From NCBI RefSeq assembly GCF_900101905.1, contig NZ_FNAJ01000024.1:1-64000 (forward strand): 64,000 nucleotides of DNA, given 5' to 3'. A program made the translations under genes and the position numbers. The number at the start of each line of letters is the position of its first letter. Positions within the stretch are counted from its first letter, which is position 1. Under the pieces are notes generated by a model that did not search any database, was not told where the DNA came from, and saw only the letters and a list, made by a program, of their open reading frames with translations. Origin of the DNA: Myxococcus virescens (GTDB lineage: Bacteria > Myxococcota > Myxococcia > Myxococcales > Myxococcaceae). Positions 13,029 through 24,370 of the stretch are shown here, piece after piece.

Positions 13029-14222
13029 TCAGTGCGCCGAGGGAGCGTCCGGCGGCGGTGGCTCTCGGCTCGGCGGCGCGGACGGACGTGGCCCCGCCAT
13101 GGGGCCCGCGAAGAGCAACCCTTCCTCCACCGCGCCCCGGCCGGGCTCCCGCTTCGAGGCTTCCATTCGATGGCTGCGCCGCCACGCTTCCTGGCGAAGC
13201 GCGAGCACTTCCTGCACCAGCACCTGCGCCGCCGCGGCCAGCGGCACCGCCAGGACGACGCCGGGCAGCCCCGCCAGCGCGCCGCCACAGAGCACCACGA
13301 GGGAGATGAGCAGCGGGTTCATCTTGATGGCCCGCCGCTGAATCATGGGGCCCAGCACGTTGGACTCAATCTGCTGGTACACGATGAACACGGCCACTGC
13401 GATGAGCGCATCCTTGAGGCCCACCGCGGCCAGGGTGATGACGCCCACCAGCACCGCGCTGATGATGCTGCCCAGATAGGGAATGACGCCCATCATCATC
13501 ACCATCAATCCCAGCGGCAGGAAGTACGGCACGCCCTGGATGAGCGCCACGGTGGCGGCGACCGTTCCGCCAATGGTCATCACCAGCAGGGTCCCCGCCA
13601 GGTAGTTGGCCACGGCCTTGCGCATCCGGGACATGAGCAACCGCACGCGAGGCTGGCGGCGCGGTGACACCCACTGGATGGTGCTCTCGTAGAGGTCTTC
13701 ACCGAACAGCAGGCTGAACACCGTGAGGACCACCACCGTGATGCCGCCCGCCACCAGGCCCAACGTCGACGACAGGACATTGATGAGGCGGCCCGCGACG
13801 TCCGTCGGCTCGAAGCGGATGAGGTCCTCCGCCTGCACCTGCACGCCATAACGCGTGCTCAGTTCCTCCACCCAGCGGGACTGAGCGAGCCGTTCAAGCA
13901 TCGCGGGCATCGACTGGACCAGGGCCTGGAGCTGGTGGATGAGCATGGGCACCAGCGAGCCCACCAGGACGCCCATCATCCCCAGCAGCGCCAGCGCCAC
14001 GATGGCCACACCCGCGCCGCGAGGAAGGCCCCACTGCGTCAGCCGGCGCACCAGGGGGCTCAGCGCGATGGAGAGCAGCAGCACGACGGCCAGCAGCGTG
14101 AGCACCGGGTACAACGCCCGAAGCGCGGCCCAGCACAGGATGAGCAGCAGGACCTGCGTTCCGACAATCCAGACCGTCCGCGGCGGCACATAGACTGGGA
14201 GCTGCCGACGAGATGCCTTCAT
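13029..14222 (-). CDS. AI-2E/PerM-type permease
   Basis: A 397-residue integral membrane protein with about seven or eight hydrophobic segments: two close N-terminal helices (VLLLILCWAALRALYPVLTL and an LLLSIALSPLVRRL stretch), a large extracytoplasmic loop (IHQLQALVQSMPAMLERLAQ), then the conserved PYFLPLGLMVMMMGVIPYLG, and VLGPMIQRRAIKMNPLLISL near the end. These motifs define the AI-2E transporter (UPF0118/PerM) family, whose substrates include autoinducer-2 or ions depending on the member. The hydrophilic C-terminal tail (after about residue 345) is Arg/Pro-rich and not part of the domain. Substrate cannot be inferred. Confidence 0.8.
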   Translation of the reverse strand: MKASRRQLPVYVPPRTVWIVGTQVLLLILCWAALRALYPVLTLLAVVLLLSIALSPLVRRLTQWGLPRGAGVAIVALALLGMMGVLVGSLVPMLIHQLQALVQSMPAMLERLAQSRWVEELSTRYGVQVQAEDLIRFEPTDVAGRLINVLSSTLGLVAGGITVVVLTVFSLLFGEDLYESTIQWVSPRRQPRVRLLMSRMRKAVANYLAGTLLVMTIGGTVAATVALIQGVPYFLPLGLMVMMMGVIPYLGSIISAVLVGVITLAAVGLKDALIAVAVFIVYQQIESNVLGPMIQRRAIKMNPLLISLVVLCGGALAGLPGVVLAVPLAAAAQVLVQEVLALRQEAWRRSHRMEASKREPGRGAVEEGLLFAGPMAGPRPSAPPSREPPPPDAPSAH

Positions 14223-14526
14223 GCCTCACAAGGTAGGATGTGGTTGCATGGACGGTAGGCGGCCCGGAGCACACCACCGCGTCACCTGACACGCGCTCCT
14301 GCAACTTCAGGCAGTTGGCGTAGCGCACACCCAGCAGGCAAGCAGACGTGCGCCCACCGCCACGCCTGAAGTGCGAGCGGGCCTCAAGCACCGAAGCAGG
14401 CAACGCATGCCATGGGGGCGAGCGTGCCCCACCCTTGAGTGCGAGCCGAAGGGGGCGCAACCTGCACGCGCCATGTCCGATAATCCCCAGACCCACCCGA
14501 GGACCGGGAGTGTGGAGGGTGACGCG
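14223..14526. other. Gap without recognisable gene
   Basis: About 300 bases between the permease start and the small ORF at 14527. Minus-strand reading includes short stretches with plausible composition (LLGVRYANCLKLQ) but no start or coherent length, so nothing is called. Possibly decayed sequence. Confidence 0.3.
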
Positions 14527-14856
14527 ATGTGGATTGAAGCCATCGTCATGCCCCGGCAGTGCGCCACGCCGTACCGGCCCCCGCCGCGCAAGAAGCGTGG
14601 AGCCGATGCCATCCCGGCATCGGCCCCGGACCGCCGGCCCGCCTACCAAGCCGCGCTCGATGAAGGACGCCGCTTCTGGGACGCCGTGCTCGCGTTCCTG
14701 AAAGCCCACCACTTGATGGACGCGGTCCGGTGGATCAGCGAACCGGGAACGATTCCGCTCGTCACGCTCCACTGCACCCGCATCGTCCTGGAGCAGCTCC
14801 GGCAAGCGCCGGAGTTCGAAGCGGGCCTGTCGATGAACCTCGAAGTCCCCGTGTGA
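14527..14856 (+). CDS. Small protein of unknown function
   Basis: 109 residues if translation starts at ATG 14527, which has GGAGGG 8 bases upstream; a longer version from 14473 lacks a ribosome site. It begins MWIEAIVMPRQCATPYRPPP, has a basic stretch RKKRGAD, then a predicted helical part (YQAALDEGRRFWDAVLAFLK) and ends in TLHCTRIVLEQLRQAPEFEA. No signal peptide, membrane helix or known motif. It is convergent with the beta-propeller gene, 17 bases away. I do not recognise it. Confidence 0.45.
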   Translation: MWIEAIVMPRQCATPYRPPPRKKRGADAIPASAPDRRPAYQAALDEGRRFWDAVLAFLKAHHLMDAVRWISEPGTIPLVTLHCTRIVLEQLRQAPEFEAGLSMNLEVPV

Positions 14857-14873
14857 CGGTTGGCCGTGCAGGC

Positions 14874-16531
14874 TCAAGGCACGGGGACGAAGCGGTAGAG
14901 CGCGCTCTCGATGTCGGACGTCACATAGAGGGTGCCCGACGCGCCCACCGCCACGCCCGTGGGGATGTAGCCCGGTGGCAGTCCCTCGCTCTCAGGCAGA
15001 CCGATGCGCAGGCCACTGGCGAGCACCGTCACCCGGCCCGTGGCCACGTCGATGCGCACCAGCCGCTTGCGGCCCACCTCCGCGACAATCAACCCACCAT
15101 CGGGATGCAGCGCGATGCCTTCGGGCGCCTTGAGGCCCGTGGCCACCGTGCGCCGCGCCCCATCCGACAGGCGCACCCGAGTCACCTTCCCCGAACGCAC
15201 CTCCGTCACGTACACCCCAGGCTCCTTCGCCTTCGTGTCGGCCGCGAGTCCCACCGGCCCACCCAGCCTTTCCGCCAGCACCGTGGTGACGGCGGGCTCG
15301 GAGGTATCCACACGAACGAGCCGGCCCGTGGCGGCCTCGGCGACGAGCAGTGTGCCGTCCTCCAGCTCCACCACGCCCTGCGCGCCATTCGGACTGGGAA
15401 GCGTCCGCAGGAGCGCTCCCGTGCCGCGGTCCAACACCTGGAGGGTGCTGTGGCTGCCCAGATAGGCCGTGCTCAGCACGACATGCCGGGCAGTCACGCT
15501 CACGTTCATGGGGAAGTTCAGCTGCGACGAGAGGACCCGCGTCGTCTGGGTCACCAGGCCCTCACGCCCGCCCACCCGGCGCAGGGCGTACACATCCGCC
15601 ACGTACAGCGTCTCCTCGGGGTCATCAGGCACGACGGCGATACCGGAGGGCACGGACAAGCGAGATTCGACCAGGAGGCGAACGGAGCCATCCACGGGGT
15701 TCACCACGCGGATGTCGTTGTCGACCATGTTGGACACGTACACCTGGTCATCCGGGCCCACGGCCAGATTGTCGAGCCCGGTGGGCAGCTTCGCGACGAC
15801 CTCCTTGGCACCCGACGGCAGACGGACCCGTACCAGCTCGCCCGTCGCCGCGTCGACGACGTAGAGGTTCTCCCGGCGCGCGTCGAAGTTGACGGCGACG
15901 GGCACCGTGAAGCCTTCCGCCACCTTCTCGATGAGGCCCGTGTCCACGTCCACGCGGGCAATCTGCCCCTTGAGGATGAGCGGGCCATACAGCCGGTCAT
16001 CGGGGCCGAACTCGAAGCCATTGAGATAGCCGGGCGCGTCGATGACCTTCCGGGGCGGCTTACGTCCGGTCGGGTCCACCTCCCACAGCGCATCGCCGCG
16101 CCCGAGCTGCGTCACGTAGAACCGGCCATCGCCGCGGAAGGCCAGCGAGTTGAGGCCCGGCAGGTTCCTGGCGATGACGCGCGTCTTCCCGTCCGGCGTG
16201 CGCCGCATCAACTGGCCGGAGAAGTAACCCGTCCAGTAGATGGAGCCGTCAGGCCCCAGCGCAACATCATCCGCGCCGCCCAGCGGAGGCCCCACGAGCG
16301 TGCTCACCGCGCCCGTGCTCAGGTTGATGGCGTGGACCGACTGGCCCAGCAGGTTGCTGGCCAGCAGGTTTCCCTTTCCATCCACGGCGAGCCCGTGGAC
16401 CCCCTGGAAGTGGGAGCCGGCCACCACCGTCTCCTGTCGGTAGGACTTGGGAGGGGTCGCCAGGGCCGGGCTCGCCATCAACAGCAGGCCGGCGGCCAGG
16501 GACTTGGAGACGCATCGGAACATGGAGGCAC

Positions 16532-16535
<4 letters not shown>
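14874..16535 (-). CDS. Secreted SMP-30/gluconolactonase-like beta-propeller protein
   Basis: 553 residues from ATG 16535, with signal peptide ([17 protein letters not shown]). The body consists of repeats of about 40 residues of the type [40 protein letters not shown] and [20 protein letters not shown], i.e. six or more propeller blades as in SMP-30/lactonase and NHL proteins. The start is chosen because it overlaps the stop of the upstream monooxygenase as ATGA (16532-16535), indicating translational coupling. If it is a lactonase it could open the lactone made by the monooxygenase, but it is exported while the monooxygenase is not. A binding-only role is possible. Confidence 0.7.
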
Positions 16536-18346
<1,811 letters not shown>

Positions 18347-18393
18347 CCGCACATATCCTTTCGAGTTGGAAGCCACGCACGACGTACACAGTC

Positions 18394-18436
18394 GTTTACT
18401 TGCATAGACATAACTCAGTCGGAATTATAAGTAAAC
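18394..18436. promoter_or_regulatory. Inverted-repeat candidate TetR operator
   Basis: GTTTACTT (18394-18401) and its exact complement AAGTAAAC (18429-18436) flank an AT-rich 27-base spacer in the short region between the divergent monooxygenase and TetR genes. The half-sites are 35 bases centre to centre, wide for one TetR dimer. They may be two separate half-operators or bracket both promoters. Confidence 0.5.
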
Positions 18437-18440
18437 CCAG

Positions 18441-19028
18441 ATGCCCTTGACCCGACCGCCCACTGCAAAGCCAGCCGTCCGGCAAAGAGACTCCGAGCGC
18501 ACACGCACCTCCCTGATGACCGCCGCGCGGGCCCTCTTCTCCTCACAGGGCTTCGCCAACACGGGGGTGCGGGACATCGCGGCGCTGGCCGGAGTCAACT
18601 CCTCGCTCGTGGGCCGCTACTTCGGCTCCAAGCAGGGGCTGTACCGGGAGACGCTGGCACAGGTGCTCGATATCGGCCCGCTGCTCCAGATAGAGAGGCG
18701 CCAGTTTGGAGAGACGGTGGTGTCCCTCTTCCTGGGCGCACACGACGCCTCGGGTCCGTTGGCGATGCTCATCCTGTCGGCGTCCGACCCCGAAGCCCAC
18801 GCAATCAGCGTCGAATTGCTCCAGAAGCAGGTCATCGCCCCCCTGGCCCGCTGGCTGGGCGCTCCGGATGGCGAGGGGCGCGCGGCCCGGCTCAACATCC
18901 TCTGGAATGGCCTGCTCGTCAGCGGGCGGCTGCTGCCCATCCAACGGCTCTCAGAGGGGCTCGACACGTCCACCCAGCGTTGGCTGGCGGCCGCAATCCA
19001 GTCAGTCATTGACGAAGGCGCGACCTGA
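18441..19028 (+). CDS. TetR-family repressor
   Basis: 195 residues. The N-terminal DNA-binding domain is clear: ALFSSQGFANTGVRDIAALA, then GVNSSLVGRYFGSKQGLYRE (helix-turn-helix followed by the usual YF.SK..L). The C-terminal ligand domain is divergent (LLQIERRQFGETVVSLFLGA; LARWLGAPDGEGRAARLNIL). Divergent from the monooxygenase-propeller operon with a 94-base gap, so the likely job is control of that operon in response to substrate or product. Confidence 0.85.
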   Translation: MPLTRPPTAKPAVRQRDSERTRTSLMTAARALFSSQGFANTGVRDIAALAGVNSSLVGRYFGSKQGLYRETLAQVLDIGPLLQIERRQFGETVVSLFLGAHDASGPLAMLILSASDPEAHAISVELLQKQVIAPLARWLGAPDGEGRAARLNILWNGLLVSGRLLPIQRLSEGLDTSTQRWLAAAIQSVIDEGAT

Positions 19029-19123
19029 GGACGCGGCGGTCCTGTCATGGCAGCGGGCGCATGTCCGCCCCATCGGCTACCGTCGTTGTCCTTCGAGCTT
19101 CGTTCCATGCCCTGGAGTCGTTC

Positions 19124-21208
19124 ATGTCGCCACCCCGCACACTCGCGCCTCTCCTCGTCCTGCTCCTATTGACCGCCTGTGGGGACGACCCCACGCCCAC
19201 GCCCGCGGACAGTGGCGTCGTCGTCGACGCCGGAAACAATCCCGACGCTGGGACGGACTCCGATGCGGGCACCGATTCCGATGCGGGGGCGGACGCCGGA
19301 CAGGATGCGCCGCCCGGCATCACCACCGAGGCCCTGCCGGAAGGCACCGTGGGCCGGGCGTACACGACGACGCTGGCCGCTGCGGGTGGCACCGCACCCC
19401 TGACCTGGAGCATCACGGCGGGGACGGCGCCGGCGGGCCTCACGCTGTCCGCCGCGGGCACACTCAGCGGCACGCCCGCCCAGGTGGCCGCCAGCACCTT
19501 CACCGTCACGGTGGAGGATGCGAATGGCCAGACGGATACCCAGGAGCTGACGCTCTCCGTGAGCGCGCCGGGCGCCCCCGTGTTCACCGCGGGCCAGTGG
19601 AACCTCACCTACTTCGGCTCGGATTCGCGAGGCCCGTCGAATTCCTCGTCGGATGGCGGTACGTCCGACGACCTGCAGATTGCCGGTGCGCGCGACATCA
19701 TGCTCGCGGCGGGCGCCAACCTGTGGGCCATGGTGGAGATGGTGGATACCGCCGACTTCGACCTGCTCAAGGCCCAGCTCCCCGGCTTCGACGGCTTCCT
19801 CTCCAACGACGCGGCCTTCGTCTCCGGCGGAACATCTCCCTACGGCACGAGCAGCCAGAAGCTGGGCGTGCTCTACGACAGCTCCCTCACCTTCCAGAGC
19901 GCGACCCTGGTCCGGATTGGGAACAGCTCCGACTTCGCGGACCGCCCACCGCTCCGCGTGGACTTCACCACCGAAATCGGCGGCGTGGAGACGCCGCTCA
20001 CCGTCATCGTCGTCCACATGCGCGCCAACAGCGCCGACCCGACGGGGCCGCGCGAAGCCCGGGAGCGCGCGTCCGCGGCGCTCAAGGCGTACCTCGACGA
20101 GCAGTTGCCCACGCAGCACGTCTTCGTGATGGGCGACTGGAATGACGACGTGGACGAGTCCATCTCGCTCGACCCCACCTCCGGCGCGCCGCTGGCCACG
20201 CCCTACCAGAACTTCGTCTCCGACCCGGCTCGCTTCACCTTCATCACCCGGGAGCTGTCGCTGGCGGGGGATGACACCTCCATTGGCTTCGAGAACGTCG
20301 TCGACCACACCCTGGCCACCAACGAGGCGGCGGACCGCTACCTCGCGGAATCGGCCCGCGTGCTCTACGCGGACGAGTGGTTCCCCGACTTCCTCAACGT
20401 GGTCAGCGACCACCGCCCCGTCGTCAGCAGCTACTCCTTCAGCGCGGCAACCGGCCCCTTCCTCCGCCTGAAGTCACCCCACGGCGGGACGTACCAGGGC
20501 GGGAGCACGCTGCCCATCACCTGGACGTCTTGGGGCGTGGGCGAGGTCCGCGTCGAGGTCTCCACCAATGGCGGCACGGACTGGAGCGTCCTGGCCGCGT
20601 CCGTCCCGGCGGCCCTGGGCCGCTTCGCCTGGAGCGTTCCAAACGAGGCGGCCTCGAACGTGTGGGTGCGCGTGGTGGATGTCTACGAACCGGCGCACAC
20701 GGACATGAGTGACGCGGCGTTGACCATCGCCAGCGGCGCCGCGCGCGTGTTCATCAACGAGGTGTTGGCCAATGAAGGCACCCAGACCTCCGCGCACGAG
20801 TTCGTGGAGCTGGTCAACGCCAGTCCCTTCCCCGTGGACATCTCCGGCTGGACGCTGTGGGACGCCACCAACGGTTCCGCGCGGCATGTCTTCGCGCAGG
20901 GGACGCAGCTGGGGGGTGGCAAGGCGGTGGTCGTCTTCGGTGGCGCCGCGGCGGTGCCTGCGGGACAGGCGAATGCGCTGGCCGCGTCCAGTGGCCTGCT
21001 GGGCCTGGGGAACGGAAGTGACTCCGTGCGCATCCGGCGGCAGGACTCCACCCTGGTGGACCAGTACGACTACACGTCCACCGTGCCCGGGGTTTCCGCC
21101 AACCGCTCGCCGGACGCCACTCCGGATGCGAACTTCGTCGCGCATGACACGCTGACGCCGGGCGTCGCCAGCTCTCCAGGGCTGCGCGCGGACGGCGCGG
21201 CGTTCTGA
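19124..21208 (+). CDS. Lipoprotein with endonuclease/exonuclease/phosphatase and lamin-tail domains
   Basis: 694 residues from ATG 19124 (TGGAG upstream). A lipobox ends in LLLLTACG, so the mature protein is lipidated. An Asp/Ala/Gly-rich linker with DSDAG repeats follows, then an Ig-like putative domain (GTAPLTWSITAGTAPAGLTL), an EEP-type phosphodiesterase/nuclease domain (QWNLTYFGSD near the start, VVHMRANSADPTGPREARER, VFVMGDWNDDVD and NVVSDHRPVVSSY as the terminal catalytic His motif), and a C-terminal lamin-tail domain (RVFINEVLANEG, HEFVELVNAS, VDISGWTLWD). Domain order resembles large secreted nucleases. Target is likely extracellular DNA, RNA or phosphodiesters. Confidence 0.75.
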   Translation: MSPPRTLAPLLVLLLLTACGDDPTPTPADSGVVVDAGNNPDAGTDSDAGTDSDAGADAGQDAPPGITTEALPEGTVGRAYTTTLAAAGGTAPLTWSITAGTAPAGLTLSAAGTLSGTPAQVAASTFTVTVEDANGQTDTQELTLSVSAPGAPVFTAGQWNLTYFGSDSRGPSNSSSDGGTSDDLQIAGARDIMLAAGANLWAMVEMVDTADFDLLKAQLPGFDGFLSNDAAFVSGGTSPYGTSSQKLGVLYDSSLTFQSATLVRIGNSSDFADRPPLRVDFTTEIGGVETPLTVIVVHMRANSADPTGPREARERASAALKAYLDEQLPTQHVFVMGDWNDDVDESISLDPTSGAPLATPYQNFVSDPARFTFITRELSLAGDDTSIGFENVVDHTLATNEAADRYLAESARVLYADEWFPDFLNVVSDHRPVVSSYSFSAATGPFLRLKSPHGGTYQGGSTLPITWTSWGVGEVRVEVSTNGGTDWSVLAASVPAALGRFAWSVPNEAASNVWVRVVDVYEPAHTDMSDAALTIASGAARVFINEVLANEGTQTSAHEFVELVNASPFPVDISGWTLWDATNGSARHVFAQGTQLGGGKAVVVFGGAAAVPAGQANALAASSGLLGLGNGSDSVRIRRQDSTLVDQYDYTSTVPGVSANRSPDATPDANFVAHDTLTPGVASSPGLRADGAAF

Positions 21209-21230
21209 CGAGACACGCGTGACACGGCCC

Positions 21231-21830
21231 TCAGGGAACGAAGAGGAGCCGTGACGCCTGCTGCACCCAGGCGCGCCGCGTGTCGAGCGTGCCGAAGTCG
21301 AGCAGGATGAACTGGTCGAACAGCCGGGGCATCATCGTCAGCAGGCTCAGGGAGGCCCAGACCTGGGTGAGCGCCATCCTCAGCCGGTTCTCCGGCAGAT
21401 GTGGCGCCCCCGGTGCCAGCCGCCCGGCCAGCTCGGCCAGGAACGCATTGAGGCGCTGGATGGCGGAGCTGTCGTAGCGCTGATGGGCCAGCGCGTCGTG
21501 GAAGTGCGCGTGCGCGATGTACGGGTAGCGCAGCGAGTTGCTCATCAAATCCTCGAGCAGCGTCTCGAACGCCTCGCGAATGCCCAGGCCCTCCAACCGG
21601 AGCCGATCGAAGTCCTCCAGGACGTTCCCGAAGGCCTGGTCCAGCGTCTGCTCCAGCGCCAGGGCAACCAGCTTCTCCTTGCTCCGGAAGTAGTAGCTGA
21701 TGGCCGCGCTGTTCACCTGCGCCTCGCGGGCAATCTCCCGGATGCCCGTCGCATCCAGTCCATCCCGGCCGATGCACACGATGGTCGCCCGGAGAATGCG
21801 CTCCCGGGCCTCCTGCTCCTTGGTCCCCAT
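21231..21830 (-). CDS. TetR-family repressor of the hydrolase locus
   Basis: 199 residues from ATG 21830 (AGGG upstream); the longer TTG version would run through the operator palindrome. The HTH domain reads ERILRATIVCIGRDGLDATG, IREIAREAQVNSAAISYYFR, SKEKLVALALEQ. The C-terminal part contains FHDALAHQRYDSSAIQRLNA. Divergent from the alpha/beta hydrolase gene, with a palindrome between them, hence a local repressor of that gene and probably of itself. Confidence 0.85.
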   Translation of the reverse strand: MGTKEQEARERILRATIVCIGRDGLDATGIREIAREAQVNSAAISYYFRSKEKLVALALEQTLDQAFGNVLEDFDRLRLEGLGIREAFETLLEDLMSNSLRYPYIAHAHFHDALAHQRYDSSAIQRLNAFLAELAGRLAPGAPHLPENRLRMALTQVWASLSLLTMMPRLFDQFILLDFGTLDTRRAWVQQASRLLFVP

Positions 21831-21898
21831 CCCTGCAAACCCCTGAAACAACGTGATTCCGCGCCGACGCTTGACAGGCGCGGGCAACTTTAAATCTA

Positions 21899-21911
21899 TT
21901 GATTCAATCAA
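21899..21911. promoter_or_regulatory. TTGATTCAATCAA palindrome, probable TetR operator
   Basis: A perfect 6-1-6 palindrome in the gap between the TetR gene (starts 21830, minus) and the hydrolase gene (starts 21938, plus). The surroundings (AACTTTAAATCTATTGATTC) are AT-rich against GC-rich flanks, which fits an overlapping promoter-operator. Confidence 0.6.
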
Positions 21912-21937
21912 CTGATTAACCCAGGAGATTGAATCCC

Positions 21938-23299
21938 ATGGTCAAGCCTGAAGGCGAACGTACCGCAGGAAGCCCCTCTCGACGAGGCGTGCTGATGGGA
22001 GCGGGGCTGTTTGCCGGCGGCGCGGCGGCGGCGCTGGGGCTGCGGAGCGCGCTGGCACCGGTGTCCAAGGACGTGCAGGGCATCAACCCCCGAGGCGACG
22101 CCTGGTACGACATCCGCCTCACGGGGGACGGGCTGATGGACAACCAGGTGCTCTGGTTCCTCAGCCACGCCACCCATGGCCAGAGCGACGTGGGGGACGT
22201 GCTGGAGACGGCCAGCCGCATCCAGCCCGGGGACGAGCGCAGCTGGTTCGAGGCGTGGATCCAGACGGCGCGGCGGGTCCACGGCCACGCCCAGGGTGCT
22301 GAGGCCAAGGGCCACCTGCTGAGCGCCGGCCAGGCCTACGCGCGCGCGGCGAACTACTACCGCGCGGCGACGATGCACTACACGGACCTGGAGGACCCGC
22401 GGACGCTCGAGGTGACGCGTCAGGCGGCCACCACGTTCGAGAAGTCGAACGGGCTGCTCGGCTACGACATTCAGCCGCTGGCCATCCCCTACGAGGGCAC
22501 CACGCTGGCGGCGTACTTCGTGCGCTCGCCGCACGCGAAGCCCAGCGCCCCCGTCATCCTCCTCCACCAGGGGCTGCATGCCTGGCCGGAGGAGACGAAG
22601 TGGGTCTGGGAAGGCGCGACCCGGCGCGGCTACCACGTGCTCATGTTCCACGGCCCAGGCCAGGGCCGCTCGCTGCGGGAACACCGGCTGAGCTTCCGGC
22701 CGGATTGGGAAAAGGCCGTCAGCCCCGTGGTGGATGCGGCCGAGCGCATCAGCGGGGTGGACCCTCGCCGCATCCTCCTCATGGGCCTGTCGTTCGGCGG
22801 CGCACTGGCGCCTCGTGCGGCGGCGTTCGAGCCTCGCATCGCCCTGTGCATCGCCAACCCCGGCGTCCTCAGTTGGTGGGAGTCCACCAGCTCGCACTTC
22901 AACCGCTTCCTCCCAGGCTCGCTGGCGCTGCTGAAGTCACACCCGGAGCAGTTCGACCAGGCGATTACCGCGCTCGCGGACCGCTGGCCCACCGCCCAGT
23001 ACTGGCTGCGTGACGTGTATTGGAAGCATGGCGCCCGGTCGCCGTCGGAGCTCTTCCGCAAGCTGGAGGAGTTCACCAACGAGGCCATCGTCGACCGCAT
23101 TCGCTGCCCGGTGCTCATCATGGAGGGCGAGGCGGAGGATGCCTCGCCGGGCCAATCCCAGAAGCTCTACGACGCGCTCCGGGGCCCCAAGCACCTGATG
23201 ATGTTCACCCACGAAGAGGCCGCGCCCCTGCACTGTCAGGCCGCGTCCACGGCGCTGGCCGAAGCGCGCCTGTTCGACTGGCTCGACGAAAACGTCTGA
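21938..23299 (+). CDS. Exported alpha/beta hydrolase (Tat signal)
   Basis: 453 residues from ATG 21938 (AGGAG ten bases upstream; the TTG at 21929 is too close to it). The N-terminus carries SPSRRGVLMGAGLFAGGAAAAL, a twin-arginine-like signal. The catalytic domain has a strand-oxyanion region PVILLHQGLHAWPEE, nucleophile elbow LLMGLSFGGALAPRA (GLSFGG) and a C-terminal RCPVLIMEGEAEDA (acid) with the His near MMFTHEEAAPLHCQ. This is the large-cap alpha/beta hydrolase layout seen in DUF1100/oxynicotine-hydrolase-like proteins. Substrate unknown. A beta-barrel gene follows nine bases later. Confidence 0.75.
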   Translation: MVKPEGERTAGSPSRRGVLMGAGLFAGGAAAALGLRSALAPVSKDVQGINPRGDAWYDIRLTGDGLMDNQVLWFLSHATHGQSDVGDVLETASRIQPGDERSWFEAWIQTARRVHGHAQGAEAKGHLLSAGQAYARAANYYRAATMHYTDLEDPRTLEVTRQAATTFEKSNGLLGYDIQPLAIPYEGTTLAAYFVRSPHAKPSAPVILLHQGLHAWPEETKWVWEGATRRGYHVLMFHGPGQGRSLREHRLSFRPDWEKAVSPVVDAAERISGVDPRRILLMGLSFGGALAPRAAAFEPRIALCIANPGVLSWWESTSSHFNRFLPGSLALLKSHPEQFDQAITALADRWPTAQYWLRDVYWKHGARSPSELFRKLEEFTNEAIVDRIRCPVLIMEGEAEDASPGQSQKLYDALRGPKHLMMFTHEEAAPLHCQAASTALAEARLFDWLDENV

Positions 23300-23308
23300 G
23301 GCCCCGCC

Positions 23309-24370
23309 ATGACACCGCTCCTCACGGCCGTGCTCGGCGTCCTGCTCGTGGCCTCTCCCGAGGAAGCACCGGAGGGGCGCTTCAGCGTCGTCCCCTTCGT
23401 GCTGCCCGCCTACCAGCCGGAGACGAGCTTCCTCCTGGGCGGCGCGGCATCGCTCATCTATCAGCCCCCGGCGTCGCGAGGCGGCAGGGAGTCCCAGGTG
23501 ATGCTGGCCGCCGCCGCGAGCACCCGTGGCCAGTTCACCCTCCTCCTCCAGCCGGACGTGAATCTGCTCGACGACCGGCTGAACCTCACGGCCACCGCCA
23601 GCGCGGCGCGCTTCCCGGACCGATTCTTCGGCATGGGCGCACGCACGCGGACGGAGGACGAGGAGGACTTCACTCCCATCTTCTTCGAGCTTGAACTGAG
23701 TCCGAAGTGGCGCATCGCCCCCCGCCTCTATGTCGGCCCCACCGTGCGCTATCAGCACGCGCGCTTCACCTATGTCGCGGAGGACGGGGCGGTGCGGCGC
23801 ATGACGGGCGCCGAGGGCGGTTCGACGGTTCAGTTCGGGCTCACCGCCCTTTATGACTCGCGGGACAACACGCTCAATCCGGTGACAGGCCTGATGGCGC
23901 GGCTCAACCTGCGCCGGGCCCGGGACGCGTGGGGCTCCGACTACGTCTTTGATGTGCTGCGGCTGGATGTCCGGCGCTACCTCACACTTCCGTGGGGACA
24001 GCGGCACGTTCTCGCGATGCAAGGGCTCGTCGACCTGCGCGACGGTGAACCGCCCTTCTATGACACGGGGAGGTTGGGTGGGATGGAGTTGAGCCGAGGC
24101 TACCTGGAGGGGCGCTTCCGCGAGCGCCAGCACCTGGGGGCTCAGGTTGAGTACCGCGCGCCCCTCTTCTGGCGACTGGGCGGCGTGGCCTTCGTCTCCG
24201 CGGCGACGGTGGCACGCAGCCCACGCGACTTCGACCTGCGTGACATCAAACCCGCGGCTGGCGTCGGGCTGCGCTTCGCCCCCATGACAGACGTTCCCGT
24301 CAATCTCCGGCTCGACATCGCCTACGGAAACGAACCCAGCTTCTATTTGAACGTGGGCGAGGCTTTCTAG
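23309..24370 (+). CDS. Outer-membrane beta-barrel of the surface-antigen (BamA/TamA C-terminal) type
   Basis: 353 residues with a short N-terminal signal (MTPLLTAVLGVLLVASPEEA). Alternating hydrophobic strands continue to the end, which is FYLNVGEAF with a terminal Phe as expected of outer-membrane barrels. FGLTALYDSRDNTLNPVTGL is the typical surface-antigen strand, and GGMELSRGYLEGRFRE contains the L6-loop-like RGY motif of the BamA superfamily. No POTRA domains are present, so it resembles patatin-less or short Bac_surface_Ag proteins rather than the essential assembly factor. In operon with the Tat-exported hydrolase, suggesting the barrel may help process or release a surface substrate. 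Confidence 0.75.
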   Translation: MTPLLTAVLGVLLVASPEEAPEGRFSVVPFVLPAYQPETSFLLGGAASLIYQPPASRGGRESQVMLAAAASTRGQFTLLLQPDVNLLDDRLNLTATASAARFPDRFFGMGARTRTEDEEDFTPIFFELELSPKWRIAPRLYVGPTVRYQHARFTYVAEDGAVRRMTGAEGGSTVQFGLTALYDSRDNTLNPVTGLMARLNLRRARDAWGSDYVFDVLRLDVRRYLTLPWGQRHVLAMQGLVDLRDGEPPFYDTGRLGGMELSRGYLEGRFRERQHLGAQVEYRAPLFWRLGGVAFVSAATVARSPRDFDLRDIKPAAGVGLRFAPMTDVPVNLRLDIAYGNEPSFYLNVGEAF

